Part shown: piece after piece, positions 44,394-59,300 of the stretch
Position numbering within the stretch: position 1 is the first letter of the stretch
Layout of the letters: each line of letters starts with the position of its first letter
From: Siderastrea siderea
Taxonomy: Eukaryota > Cnidaria > Anthozoa > Scleractinia > Rhizangiidae
Assembly: GCA_964030785.1 (NCBI GenBank)
Contig: OZ034968.1
Coordinates: forward strand, 32,424,186-32,488,185
DNA length: 64,000 nucleotides
Direction: 5' to 3'
Translations under genes and position numbers: made by a program
The notes under the pieces: model-generated
Database searches by the model: none
What the model saw: the letters and a program-made list of their open reading frames with translations, nothing else
Told to the model about the DNA's origin: nothing

Positions 44394-47300
44394 CTGAGAG
44401 AAATAAGGGAAAGTAGCATGGTTACAAGTATGTCAGGTTCTTGGTTTTGCTAGGATTAGTGAGCTGTAAAGATGTTGTTGCACATGACAGTCTAAATTGG
44501 CCCTAAGACAGTCATCTCTCTAAAATAGACAGGCATCATCAGTTCCTAGCATCCTTGTTTTAAGTGAATAATCACGATAAAAATATTATACATACAGTAG
44601 ACTTAAGTTTGTCTGCTGTCCACATCTGCATCAAGTCTGCGATGTTCACCAACACTGTTCCTTTCATGGGTGTGGCAGGTACAAATTGGCCATCAACATT
44701 GGTAACCTAGATTTAAGCAAACAGACATATTAATGCTGATTACTAACTTAAACATAACCCCAAATCAAGATAGAAGAGTTTTTAGCATCTTCATTGGCTA
44801 TACACCAGTTTTCACTAACTGTGCATGAGCAACAGCCCACCTGTAAATTATGCCCAATAGGCTTTCTTGTTAACCGGCCATCGCCGTAGCGACCGCCGGT
44901 TTATAAAATGGACTGGGTTTTTTTTTTCATGGTCAGTTGGCTTAATATACGAACAAAGTGCTGTAAAGCTTGTGGTAGGGGTACTCAAGAGCGGTACTGT
45001 CTCATATAAGACGCACGTGCATATTAGTCTGCTGAATGTTACCCACATGTGTTCTTGTCTTTTAATTTACAGTATTTAAGATATGAACAGCGAAGGAAAT
45101 ACAAATAGATATCTGACAGTAAACAACTGTGCAGTTTGACTTTCGACACACACCTCATGTGAAAAGAAGAACATGTTGCCCCGAGCCGGAATCGAACCCG
45201 CCTCTCCCCGGATACTAATCGGGCGTGATGACCACTACACCATCAGAGCAACCATGCTGGCAACGTGGCCACCTTAACGAAGTGGGCAGGATCTTACAAA
45301 GGCCATTCCATGGGACGTTTTTCTTTTCGAGCCATACGTGTGTTTCATGGCTTCTAATCCCTACACGGGATTAGGACCATATAACAGGATATATTTTCGA
45401 AGCCAGGAAAGTCATAGAACAAATACAAATAAAGGGTTGTTAAGGGTTGTTAAGTTTGGGGTTTCTGTATTTGTTTTGTATGACGCATGCACAACTGAGT
45501 AAAGCAACTAATAGGCTTGAATGCAAAAGTGGCTGTGTTGTCTAGTTAGTGGTTATGGTGAAATGTTTTTAGCGCAGGAGTTTTGTTATGGGGATTGACA
45601 TTTTGAGGGATGTAAAAATGTGGGAGTCAGAAGGATTTGTGAATGTGAGGAGCATATCACGCTTCTGTGAATATGATTTGGTACAATATTGTGCTGTGTG
45701 AGAGGCAGTTTCCCTTGGTGTTTTATGGGGGGACAGTTTCTGAAGTGGATTGTAAGTTTTCTCATTGGGTAACCTGTATTTCGCAGAGGAGGGAAACGAC
45801 AGCTGTGTTTGCAGCTTATTAGCACAGTAAGGAATGGTGGCTTAGGAAGAGAGGGGATTGGCACTAGTATGATGATACAATTAGTGGATTGCACCATCGA
45901 TACAGGGTCCGACAAATAGGCAGCTCGGACGCCCGGGACAACCTGAAAAAATTACCGGGCAAGTGTTTTATTTTTCGAAGAAGCCCGCCGGGGCCATAGC
46001 TTTTGACTGGCAAGTTAGGGTGCATTTCTTTGGGAAAATCCGAAAACGGATTTGTGATCCCAGATCACATGGATTCTTCGACACCAAAGAAACGCAAAAT
46101 CCAAACAAGGATTATTTTGTCATGACAAGACAGGCTGGAGGCATGCAATATATATGTCAGAACGATACTTCTCTCGTACTACCCTGGAATTCAAGTAGAA
46201 TGGAATACAAATACTTTATAAACAAGGACAGTATCTGTAGTAGTTCAAGTGAACTCGCTATTTGCGTTCACAATTAGCAACATCTGGTCCCTGAATTACA
46301 GAAATGGTACACAAGTGAAGTTACCCTGACGTGTCAATGCTTCTGTCTGTACTTTTGGAGAAAACTTTTCAAATATACGGAACAGAATAATCACCTGCAT
46401 TTTCCTTTTTCACGATCGAATGTTTGTCACGCAAGACCGAGAGAAAATATGGCGAGACCAGTAAATTTGCATGGAAGACCGCTAGACAGATCAGGGACCA
46501 CGCAAGGGGTGGGCTGAGGGGGCTTTAGCCCCCCCACTTTTTGGTGCCAATAAATAATAAATAAATAAAACAAATAAATAAAACAAATAAAAAAGTTGGA
46601 AAATTTATTAGTCAGCGATTAGTTTCAGAGGTAACTAGTACTTCGTTTTCCCCATTTAGATCTAAGTTTCATATGGACCAAACAGAAACGGAATAGAAAC
46701 GGAATACTCTGCCACAAAAGTTCAAATCACGTGCACTCTAAGGAACTGTATCTTGAAGAAATGAAATGAAGATGTGACATTGCAGTTGTAGTTTCATTTG
46801 TATTTCCGCATTTTGCATCATTTTCATTTTTTGTATCTTGAAGAGTTTGAACCTGCTCAGTCTTTTAATTGCAATCGACCAAAGTTGACATTCTCGCTAT
46901 CGTTTGGCCTCTAACTCTCGTGAACTCTCATTGACTCCCTTCTACTCTAAAGAGTATGAATTTTTGTCGACTCTCGTTTTTGTCTGGCCAGGCATAACAA
47001 ACTGAAGTCTGTGTCCAGATAGGATTATCGGCAACAGTGTGCTTTGACATTTTGTTGAAAATTAATGCCAAGCCTCTCTAAATGCATGTAAACTTTGCAA
47101 CTAGGATAGCTGCAAAAAGATCTCTGTTGCTCCTAACGATGAGAAATAAGGCATTCATGCAGCAGTCAGGACACACTGACACACTGACCTTAATTGCCAA
47201 GGTGAAATATATAGTTCATGATAGCTCAGCTTTCTTAGATGGCCTTATTCTGTAATATGACAACAGGCTTGCTTGTACAAGTCCTTAAAAAAGTGTTTTT

Positions 47301-50300
47301 GAGTTTGCGACCTTAAATGCGAATACGTCAAGATTTGCACCTTACCGGATACGACTTAGAATGTGTGTAGAGATGAAACAACAGGCTCAGGCACATTATT
47401 TTGGAACTATCCTGGCTATTCCTGTTCCGGTTTAGGAATAACAGAATATCCAGAACACTGAATCTCTAAAAGAACGCGATTTTTCCTATTCTGATAAACC
47501 AAAACATTCCGACTGCATTCCGCTTATTTTGTTATCGTTAGTGCACCGATCAATTTGAAAGTTCAACATCCCCCCGGGCAACCCCCCCAGGCATTTGAAC
47601 TTTTGAAGATTGCCTTGTTCAAATTCCCTCCCCTTGGGGCAAGAAAGCCGTTCAAATGCCCCACCAGTTAGTACTGAACTACCTCTCCTCAAAGGCAAAT
47701 ATCATCTTCAATCAACACTGTTCACACTTTTCAAAGAGAGATATGCCGTACTGACACCTTCAAAGTTCTTTTAAAGACCCCTTTGAAAGAGTTAATCATT
47801 GACAAAGGTGAAATTCTATCTAGTAAATCCGTCAAACCCTGCAAAAACCAAAAAAACTCACGGGCGTATTACGTCAGAACAAGACATAAATCTGGCTCAA
47901 ATTCCCCACCCTTCCAATGCAACGTTCAAATCCCCCCCCTCCCTGAGCACGATGCACAGTCAAATGCCTGGGGTATGCCCAGTGGGGGGGGGGGGATGTT
48001 GAAGTTTCGAATTGATCAGCGCATAATACATTACTGAGGGAAGGGAACAGTGGCCATACTGAGAAAACACCAACTGTATATTGTCTTCTATTCCGGATTA
48101 GACCACCAAAACGTGCCCTAAGTATCAACATTATTAATCACTGGTTAGTTCAAAGAGTTTGATACCCTTCGTTTAGCTTTGATCCTTTACTAATGGTTCT
48201 ATATGCTCGCTTCAATCAATTTATATTGTGCATGGTCCATGTGTTTCCATGTTCCAATTTATACTGTGCATGTTCTATGTGATGGGTATAAACTGACAAC
48301 TTTTAACACACTTGGCAGCCCTAGATGCATTGTAAGTCACTAAAAACAAAAAAATTGCATGAGGCTTTCACCTCCCCCCTCCCCCTCCTCACCATACCAC
48401 CATCGAGTTAGACCCCCTCCCACTTTAAAATGGGCCGCGCGGTCCCTGCAGATGTACTATTTTCGGATCCGTCCCCCAAAGAAATGCACGGATCATGAAT
48501 CCTAAAAATCTGGATTTAGATTTGATCTGATGTATCCACTCGGAGTGTGGATTCTTCAGATCACTAAATGAGGTTAAATGTATTTACATTTAACCAAGTT
48601 AACCTACAACGAGCATGTGGTTATCAAGCGGTGGTGGTCAGCGGTGGCTCAGGTGCAGTCAGGCTCAGTTTGCATAGTTTACTGCAATGGCGGGCTGTTA
48701 CTGCTTGCTCGTTTTGTCTAGGTATTTTGCAGCGTTTCTGCTTGTTTTTCTACGACATTCGTGGCGGCTTCTTCTCACCATTGTCATCAGTGTTGCTTAT
48801 TCTTCCTTTGCGGGATGTTTCCGGAAGCATTTACGTTCGGCGCTGGCGTAAGTTCCCAGTCGTTCTTAGGCCCGTTCGCATGCTTTGGGTTTGTGTTGTG
48901 GTCGGTCGCTCATCGTCGCGGACTTCGCGCAAGATTGTCTTTGGTTTACGGACTCTTCACCTTTCACTACTGGTTGTTCTGTTGGCCGTTCTCCAACTCG
49001 TTTCTTTCCCACTTGCATTGCTGACTTCGGACAGTATCTTCCGGCTCGGACACGGTTCCACCTTGGCAATCTCGTCAGCTTATCGTCGCTACCCGTCAAG
49101 CATAGGCATTGGTTTGTGCGCTGCCGTTTTGCGGCTGTATCCTTTTATTCACAGAGCGTTGCGTGGTGTTCGGTCCTTCCGTCTGCGTTGTTTCAGGGCT
49201 GCAGGCCCATTCTTCCTTTGTAAGATGTTCATGCCGTTTCATTGGGAAGTACGGGCGCAGTTTCCCGCCGTTCTATTTCAATCACATGCTTGTGTGGTGG
49301 GCGTCCTCTCGGCTTGTCGCGGGCTTCGTGCCAATTTATTGTCCTCTGTTTTCGGAGCTGTTTGCCTTCTGCTATCAGCATTCCACATGGCCGCTCCGTA
49401 TTTCGTTTCTTTCCTAGTGGCATTGCTGACTTCGGATAGTATGTTCGAGCGGGGACTCGGTGCTTCTGTCAGCAAGCCACGTCTGTGCTAGCTTTTTCCC
49501 GCCACTGTCCAGCTGTATGTTCAGCAGATGTTGTGGTTTAGTTTCTTTGTTTTGCTTCAGCTGTATCCTTTTTACTACAGAGTTTTATGTAATTCTATAT
49601 AGTTTACGTTTGGAAGCAAGTCAGCTTAGTTTATGGCATGGCGTTAGCATTAGCTTTTGCATTCATTGGTGTATTGCAGCAGATTGGCGTTCATGTTGCG
49701 TTCTAGTGGTTAGCCTTGTTTTTATAGCGCTTTACGGCATAGGTCAGCGGCTTCATTGTGTAGCAGGGTATTTCATGTATACATCGTATATCGTCCCTAG
49801 GAATATGTTATGTCAGTAGCTGGTTTATACAATTGCATAGATTCTTTGTCTCGCTTCAGCTGTATCCTTTTTACTACAGAGTTTTATGTAATTCTATATG
49901 GTTTACGTTTGGAAGCAAGTCACCTTAGTTTATGGCGTGGCGTTATCATTAGCTATAGCATTCATGGGTGTATTGCAGCAGATTGGCGTTCATGTAGCGT
50001 TTTAGCGGTTAGCCTTGTTTTTATAGTGCTTTATGGCATTGGCATCTTCCGTTTTAGGTTTTTGTTTTGTTGGTACGTGTTTTTTTTTTTTTGGTTTTTT
50101 TTTTTTTTTGTTGTTGTTGTTTTTTTTTTTTCCTGTCCCGTTGCCTGTTAGGTTGGCGGCGGTTTTAGTAGGTCAGTGCCTTCATTGTGTAGCAGGGTCT
50201 ATTTCATGTATACATCATATTTTGTCCGAGGACATTTGTTGTGTCAGTAGCTGGTTTTTACAATTGTGGTAGTGGGGGCAATGGCAGTATAATACATGTA

Positions 50301-53300
50301 AATAGTACCTTGGCAACTGTAGTAGCTTTGACTGCAGTTGCTGTAGTTGGGGTGGCATGTGTAGCATCCGTAGCTGTAGCGGCTGTATTGGCTGTCTTGG
50401 TTGTCATAGCGTTAGTACCCACAGTAGCTGTTTTGTCTGCACCGTAGTTTTTTTTGTTTGTAGCTGTAGGGGTTACGTGTGCAACACTGGCGGTAGTCAC
50501 TAGGGTGGTAGTGGCTATTGTGATTGTAGTTGCTGTTGCAGTGGTGTAGCTTGCGTAGTTACTGTGGCTTGTTTATTTATTTATTTATTTATTTTATTTT
50601 TATTATCATGTATTTACAGGTATTGTCTGGTGTTATTATTATTATTCTTATTATTATTATTATTATCACTACATATTGACTAAGTATTTCTTGGTAATAT
50701 TCTTATCTAGCATGTCGTCCGTAGCATGTTCCCGTTGCTTCTTGTGTCAGGAGCCAGAGTGCTTAGTTGCACTTGAGGCATTGGCGACGCATGTTTACAG
50801 TAGTTGTATACATCGTTACATATTTACTGGTATCATCAGGCCTTTGCTCCTTTGGCTAGAAGCCAGAGTGCCTAGTGGCTCTTCAGGCATTCTAGTACTC
50901 ACTGCGTTTTGTAGAAGGTTAGCTGTTACGGTTGCTCCTTGGGCCAGGAGCTAGAGTGCTTAGTTGCACTTGAGGCGTTCAAGTTCATTAGCGTTTTGTA
51001 GGTTGTTAGCTATTAGGGTTGCTCCTTGAGCCGGGAGCTTGAGTGCTTAGTTGCACTTGAGGCGTTGGCGTTCATTAGCGTTTTGTAGCATGTTAGCTAT
51101 TAGCGTTGCTCCTTGGGCTAGGAGCTAGAGTGCTTAGTTGCACTTGAGGCGTTTTGTAGCGTTTGTAGCGTTGTAGCGTTGTAGCGTTTGTAGCGTTGTA
51201 GCGTTTTTCGAGGCGTTTTGTAGCATGTTAGCTATTAGCGTTGCTCCTTGGGCTAGGAGCTAGAGTGCTTAGTTGCACTTGGGGCGTTTTGTAGCGTTTT
51301 GAGCGTTGTAGCGTTGTAGCGTTTGTAGCGTTGTAGCGTTTTTTCGAGGCGTTTTGTAGCATGTTAGCTATTAGGGTTACTCCTTGAGCTAGGAGCTAGA
51401 GTGCTGTATTCACAGAGTGTTGCTCAGCATTTGCTCCTTCTGCTTGTCTGTTTTCAGGGTGGCCCCTGCTTCCTTGTGTCCTAGCGTAATTGCCCAGCGG
51501 CCCCTTTCAGTCACATGCTCGTGCGGTGGGCATCCTTTCGGCTTGCCGCAGTCCTCACCCTCTACTACTGGTTTTCCTAGCCAGTTGGTGCTTCCTTTCT
51601 TCCCCAGCAGCATTGCCGCCTCTGGACAGTGTCCTCAAGCACGTTGTCGGCGCATATATCGGCAAACCATGTCAGGGGTGCGCTAGCATTTTCCCGCCTT
51701 CGTCCAGCTATATGTTAAGCAGATGTGGCGGTTTATTTTCTTTGTCCCACTTTAGCTGTATCCTTTTTATGACAGAGTTATATGTAATTCTAACTGGTTA
51801 CATTTAGGAGCCAGTCAGCTTAGTTTATGGCGTGACGTGGTGTTAGTGTTCATTGGCGTATTGTAGTATACTGACATTTACATAGCGTTTTAGCAGGTGG
51901 CATTCCCGGAGCGTTTATAGTTGTGGCATTAGTGTCTTTGATTGTGGGGCGTTGGCATTGATTAGTAGAGGGTGTGTTGGCATTCATTGATGGAGGGGCA
52001 GTTGTTGCTGTTGTGGCTGTGGTAGCTGCAGCTCCTTGCATGGCTGTGTTTATGATCACTGGGTTGTTCGCAGTTTTGCTGTGATGGTTGTTATTTGTGT
52101 GCAATCCTGCAGCTGCTGTTGCAGGGGTTGGGTGCCTTGGGAGTTGGGCAGTTTGGAGTCATGGCTGTTCCCATCCATGGCCCCCCTTTCTCCAGTCTGA
52201 CCTTGCGGTCAGCCCGGAGGTCCCTTCGGCTGGGCGTGTGGGGCTCATGGCTGGGGTCCGGGGATTTGCCAGTAATGGCGTAGTCTATCTGGGGGCCGGC
52301 TGACCACAGTGGAGGCCCCTGGATATCCCAGGCACCCAACCGCCATTATGCGAGGCAGTAGGTTAAATGAGGTTAAATGTATTTACATTTAACCAAGTTA
52401 ACCTACAATGAGCATGTGGTTATCAAGCGGTGGTGGTCAGCGGTGGCTCAGGTGCAGTCAGGCTCAGTTTGCATAGTTTACTGCAATGGCGGGCTGTTAC
52501 TGCTTGCTCGTTTTGTCTAGGTATTTTGCAGCGTTTCTGCTTGTTTTTCTACCCCGGCCCTCCCTCCCTCTTATTTGTTTTATTTACTTCTTTTTGTTTT
52601 TCTCTCCACTGACTAAGTCAGTGTGACGGGTGCCGGGGCGTGTGGGGCTCATGGCTGGGGTCCGGGGATTTGCCAGTAATGGCGTAGTCTATCTGGGGGC
52701 CGGCTGACCACAGTGGAGGCCCCTGGATATCCCAGGCACCCAACCGCCATTATGCGAGGCAGTAGGTTAATTCCTGATTACAGTCAACGCGCTTCACGCA
52801 TGAACGGTCATTTAAAGAACATTGCATTCTTCATGTGCGCATTCCTTTCTTTAATGGTATAAACGTATTCTTGTAGATAGATTGAAAGATTACAATTTTT
52901 TTTCGATGAACAAAATCGATTCTTCAAAAGGTCACACGTAACATCAGAAATCGTCAACGTGGTGCACTCGGAATAAGTGCTAATCAATTACTTCAGGGAT
53001 GTCATCCGTTATCAAGGATCTTAACCTCCACAAGAAAACAAGAAAATGGTTGAGTTGTCGCGTGGACTGAATAGTGTCAGACAATTTTATGAACAGCTCC
53101 TTTTGGCACTCTCGTGTTCCGTGGAATATCTGATCATGACAACCCCAATCCAGCATTGAAAAGGTTAACGATTTCGTTTGCATTAAAAGGCAGAGGTTTA
53201 CTGAACTCGTTCCTTGCATTAGAAGGCAAAGGTTTACCAGGATCCTTAAAAGCTCCCAAGCGAATTTCTTGCCATTTGGAGTTAGGAAACCTAAACTTTC

Positions 53301-56300
53301 ATGTTCCGATCATGTAGACCGCAACACACTGCGGCGAAAACTGTTACAGGTTTAACATTGTGGCGGCTGTTGTTTATATTTTCTGCGGGTTTCCGATTAA
53401 GCCACGAAACTGTCAGCCAAAGAATAAGTTGCCTTGTTAGAGACTCCTTTGCATTTTCTTTCTAAGGATTTTCTCTTTACGGGTTATTTTTGTCGGCTTT
53501 ATGTTCTCGCCATTTTTTGCGCCGGCTTGAAAACAATAAAAATATCACGCATGACATACCGGGAAATTGAGCTAAAAAAACTAACTTTTCAGTTCTGTTC
53601 GCAAAGTTTGAATTATTATTACGATGTAACAAAAAAATTTTGAACAACTAAAATAGTGTTTCGAATATAGAATCCAAGTTTCAAAGAATTGCTAAATTTT
53701 TTGAAGAATGAAATCAAAGAATGAACTAATCAATGAATATTTGAAGTTGAGCATTCATGCGTGAACCGCGTTGACTGTAATCCTTTTTCGGATTTAGGTA
53801 AAGAAAAGCAAAATCCGGTTTTGGATACAAGAATCCGGATTTGGATTTTCCCAAAGAAACGCACCCTTAGTGTATGCAAATAAATGATACCTATTAGATT
53901 TTTACTCTTGCTAGTGATTTCTGAAACATTTTAAAGTACAATAAAGGTCATCTTGTGGACATGTGGTGAGTTTTGTCCCTCCGCGTTTCTCTGTTTCGAT
54001 TGCCATTTTTCACTGTTTCGTAACTTTCATGCCCAGTTCTTCCACGAAGACCATAAAGGCCAGGTTGCTACTGTATACTAATGACAACATGCTCCTCTGG
54101 CTTGAGAGCAAAGAGATGGAGAAGTTTGTAACAGAATGTTCCGAGAGTTCTCTCACGACTGCTGAAAAACGTTCAAAGCGCAAACCAAAATTTCACGTGA
54201 AAAGTGTAAGGCTGAAGACTTTTCCAAACAAGCTGGTTCAAGGAATTTCCCTGGTTAGCACTTTATACAGAGCGGAGTGTTTGAGGTGTCAAATCTGTTT
54301 GGAATCTGTTGTAAGTGGCCAAACATCGATAAGTGACGCACAGAATCCACCAATATTAGGTAGTGACAGGATCAAAAAGGATCTCCTTTTACACCCGTGC
54401 TAAGAGTACAAATCATGTTGCCTGTGTGATGAGGAATGGCAGTATCAATGTGCCACAGGATATGCCAGTTGGAAAAGCTACAGTTCTTTTGCAAAATGAG
54501 CAAAACAAAGGTTGAAAAGTCTTTTTAATAAAGAATATCAGTTACAATAAATCCAAGCTTGCTGACTTTGGTTTATTTAATAACACTACTCTTATCTACT
54601 TCCTAAATTCTGCGAACTCCAATCTGTATACTTTTTCAGACATGATGTTGGACAACCAACTCATCCTGCCGGGCAACTGCTTTTTGCATGTCACTTGCCC
54701 AGGGACAAGTTTTGTCAAAAATATTTGTTGGACCCTGCCGATACATCATAGTTCTTGAGAAGGGAGAGAGATGAGTGTTTATTTGAGGCGAGAAGTTGAT
54801 TTGCATAAAGACGAAGGAATCGGTCATTAATAAGGAGATCAATAAATAAGGTAGCTGTTACGAGTCTTTAAGATAGAAAATAACTGAATATTATCGAGCA
54901 ATGCGTGTGGTTTGCGTGTGGTGTTCGCTGTTGTGTTGGTTGGGTTTGAGGTCATTCGTTTACGTTACAAATTCCGAGTCAACTTGTTTACTTTTGCAAG
55001 GGGATTCTCGGGTTAGCAAACCGGATTTAAACATCGCATCATGAGATATGCCTTAACGTGCCCTAGACTCTGACGATCTGCTCAAGCATTATATTTTGAT
55101 TCTACTGCTATGTTCACTGTTTTCATTCACGGTCTAGGCACAACAGTAAATATTTCGTCGTCACTGTGTAAGCATTCTAAGTTGTGGACGAATTTATACA
55201 GACATTCAATGTTTGAGTGAATTTGTGTTTTTCTGCAGATTAATAAAAGCGATAAGAAAGATGAGCCGAGTCATCAGAGTTTAAACATTACGTCATCCAG
55301 TAACGCTATAGACAAAATAATGTGTCACACAATCACAATTTTGTCACGCCAGTTCGTATAAATACAGGATCGCGCTAACATTTGTGAAACCTAGGGGTGG
55401 GGAACATCACAACGGCTGGTTAAAACGCCTATTGGGCTTTCTTGTTTGAAGTGAAATGATTTTGGCCATGAGAAAAACCTTCACCAAAACTAAAACTAGC
55501 TGAAAATAAGATTCTCTGACTAATTCAAAAACTTTGACTCTCAAGGAATTTAGAATTTCTCTTCAACTTTTCCCGGCTTGATACAAAATTTCCACACATT
55601 TCCAACTTGAGAAAAGACATTTTTCGCCACTTTCTCTGATCATGGTAACCCTTTGGACTGCCCTTAATAAAAAATATGTAAACACTTTTCACTTTCCTAA
55701 CCTCCAATCCACCAACATCATCTTGGATCAGCAGTGTTATTCCACCATAATCTGTGTGCTCTCCACAGCGAATCTGACCTGGCTTCACTTTTGTGACATC
55801 AGGTATCATTGGGTAGTAATTATATCTTAACTGAGCACCACCCAGAGGCTTCCCAATCTTCTGATAGGCATAGGCAAATACATCAGGTTTCTGTCAAAAA
55901 ATATCATCCCTTCAATACGTGTCCTTTAAAACAAGCAGTTTTCCCACTAGCCTACTGTACAATGTTTGCTTTTTAATGTTAGTGTAATGGGCATTAAACA
56001 TTCATTTTTTTGCTTCTCTTTTTTCTACACCATGAAATTTCTTAATTATAATAATCAGATATAATGGAATTTATTTAATTTTACAAGTTTATCTTCTTTA
56101 AATCTGCACACCTCTGCTTGGGCATGGAAATGAAGAGCAGAAAGAAACTTTAGTAAAGGTCATCTACATAATTAGACAGTACCAGACAGAAGTAACCTAA
56201 CAGAGAATGCTATGCAAAACATGTTCCTAAAGTGTTCTGCTTTGTGTTCCCTTTGCATCTGCTACTGTATTGTGAGATTCAGCTTAAAGTAGTAAGGTTT

Positions 56301-59300
56301 ACCAATTACTGAAGACCAATAGTCATGTCAGATAGCACTACTTAAGGCTTTTGAACAATCTTTGATTTTTAATGTTCATGTAATCAGTGCATTAAACATA
56401 CATTTATTTTTTTTTCACAGTTCTAATTTTCTGTACCATGGATTTCCTGAAATATTGCAATAATGTTGTCAAACAAAAACTAAAAAAAAAAATAGGCCAC
56501 AGGGGAATAAATTAGCCACGCAAATTAATTACATAATTTCTTAGATTTTAATAATTCTCAAAGCACTTACAGTATGATACTGTAAGTGGTACAACTGAAG
56601 GTAGATTGTACTCTGTATATAGACCTTTTGAGCTTTAGCCATTCGTTGGGGCAATTAATTCCCTGAATGTAGTTAGCATGTCAAATTTATTCCTATTTGG
56701 CTTTTTCCTTTTCTCTTTTTCTATTTTTATAATTATATGACAGTGATATTGCAATTGGATGTAATGGAATTTATTTTCAAAAATTTGTCTTGACTGAATT
56801 TGCACATTTCTGCTTGAGCATTGAAATGAAGTGTGGAATGAAAATGTAATAAAGGTCATCTGTTTTGAGATGCAGCTTAGAGCGAAAATATGACTTACTA
56901 ATTGAAGACCAATAGCCATGACAGACAGCACCCTTAAACCAAGGCTTGATAAATGCTGATAAATAGATGTTACATTTTCCCTAAAGTTTGGAACATCAGC
57001 ATCAGGCCAGCACTGTACAAACAAAGCAATATTCATTCATTAGTACCCTTAAGTTGAGATAATATGTTCTTCTTGGCCACACCCATAAGGTCACAAGGCT
57101 GGCAATGATGGTGATGGTGATGATGATGATGATGAAGTTTAAGTACTTCCAAGGAGGATTTTTTCATTTCAGCATGTAGCATTTGCAATTTTTCTGTTAC
57201 AGGACACACACACTCACTTATGCCTGCCGGGAATATCTTGCAAGGGGGTATTCGTACCTTTGAAGGAGGCAAAATGGCCTATTGGAAATATCACTGAATT
57301 ACTAACATGACACATGCCTAACCAACAAAAGAATCCTTTAGCGAGTGCATCCCATCACAAATTCTCACAAAAGGCTCATCATCAAGTAACAGTGTAGTCC
57401 ACTATTTGTCATGCGTCATGATAACAGATTGGTATCGAATCAGCGTGGGAGAGATTTAGTGTAAACTATTCCTAGTTATTAGAGAACTCACAAAATTTTC
57501 ATCGTCAACTGCACCCACATCAAACGACTCTTTGAGATCCCCAGGTCTCTCTGGATTGGTGCTGCATGAAATAAGCATGTGAAGTGTTGTTACAAATTTA
57601 TAAGGTTGTGCAATACACCAAAAAATAATAATAACTAAATACCTTTAATAGTAACAAAGCCAGGGCAAGTTCTCATACACAAACTAACTTTAAGCATAGA
57701 CAAGTAAAAGAGTGGAAATGGAGAAGTGGTTCTAACTGCTCAATCTAAGGTTGCATGCAAAACAACAAACATGCAGCTATTCCAGCAAAGCTGAAGGGAA
57801 ATTTTCAAAGTCCTTGAGCTGGTTATTAATACATTTTATGCCCCTATAAGGGCTGAAGTAGAAAGCACAACTTTAAAGCATACACCTGTACATCATGCTT
57901 ACCAATTATTATGATTGTCACATGAAACAAGAAAAATGTCAGAGGAAAAAGATGTTTTACAATGTAAAACATATTTTACAATGTAAAAACCCTACATGTA
58001 CATGTACAACTACCATGAAAGGCCTTAGAGAATGTTTACTGATGCGAGTTGTATAGGATTTTCACATGACCAAGTAGTGCAAGCAACAAAAATAGCAAGT
58101 GACAGTTGTAGGACAAAGTAAAAGGTACAACAATCTAAATCAGCCCTGAACCTTCTTACAACTGACAGCCAAAAGCATCCACATGCCTGAGCATAACCCA
58201 AAAAATGATCACACCTTCCTTACGTTTGACAGTTAACCTACATGCTGTAGGGATCAAAACTAGGACAGAAATCAAGCATGCAGTTACACAAAAGCTATTT
58301 ACTTAAGTTTAATACATAATAAGTATTCTTGTACTCTTGAAAAATAACCTCCTGCACAGGATGTGTGCATGATTTCGTTTACGATAAGCTTATTAGTTTA
58401 TAAATATCTAATGTATTAATTAACTGGTGGTCTGGAAATATTTTTTCCAAAATCAGAAGTATTGAACTTCAAATCAAGAATTATGTGCCATAAACATACA
58501 AAATACTGGCAAAACTTTAACCCTCTCCTCGTCTTGGCCCCAAGAAAAAAAAATTCAAATCCAAAAAGACAATCTGTGAGACAACTTAAAACAGTTTTGG
58601 GAAACATTAAACATAGATAGAACATGGTATCAGTACAAACACGTGTATACTCTCACCTTTCCCTTTCAAGAGCATCCCATCCATCTGGAGATGTTCCAAC
58701 TTTCTTTGAGTACTTCTCTTTCACTTCAACACTTAAGTTAAAAAATTTGTCATATGTCTCAAAAACAGAGTCAATCTGCAGAGTGAAATATGCATGTATC
58801 TTGAAACATTAATCAACAAAAAGTGTTTAAAAAAAGAGTGAAATATGCAGTTCTTTGTAAGCTAACACACTGTAGATAAACTGCATATGGTAAATTCACA
58901 CATGGCCTGAAAGCAACTCTTCTCGCCAGAGTTTAACGAGGCTTATGTGGCAGGAAGCGACTAGAAGTATTACCACTGCCCCTGGATGGGATGCCAGTCC
59001 ATGGCAGGGTTTAATTCATATCATTTTCCACCACACCCAATTTATGCATTTGGGTGTAGTAGAGTAATGTGGAGAAAAGTTTCTTGTCTGAAGAATCAAA
59101 ACAACATGACACAATGCAGAGATCACTGATGTACTGTATTATTGGCAGAGACCATATTTAAGGTGGGGGGGGGGGGGGGGGAAACATTAGAAAATGAATG
59201 CATAAACTTTTGTTTGGGCTGACAAAAGGTGGCTGGATCAACAGAGGATCCTTAAGACAGGGTTCCAATGTATATTCTTTAACTGAGTCATAAGCTTAGG

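Larger units (their letters stand above)
45903..54737. mobile_element. candidate 8.8-kb TIR element holding nested insertions
   Basis: The left end CAGGGTCCGACAAATA and right end TATTTGTTGGACCCTG are inverted with one mismatch. Both subterminal regions continue with diverged CCCGG / GGGCAAGTG motifs. The flanks TCGATA and CCGATA could be a 6-bp target duplication. Inside lie the elements at 47538-48027, 48603-52766 and 52776-53782, plus a 146-codon frame at 53963-54403. No transposase core is recognised. Two unrelated fragments of one family are the alternative. Confidence 0.45.

Noticed and set aside
45586..45915. 109-codon minus-strand frame
   Set aside because: Proline/serine-rich with no recognisable domain, no splice context, inside an intron of repeats.
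48568..49491. 307-codon open frame as a host gene
   Set aside because: The plus strand is A-poor, so stops are rare in all frames; internal ALLTSDS repeats mirror DNA duplications; no domain or start context.
50241..50500. Ala/Val-rich or Thr-rich frames
   Set aside because: Produced by a decayed GTAGCTGTAG-type repeat; both strands are open for the same reason.
57033..57272. Poly-His frame
   Set aside because: Caused by an imperfect GAT/ATG trinucleotide run in intron 3 of copy B.
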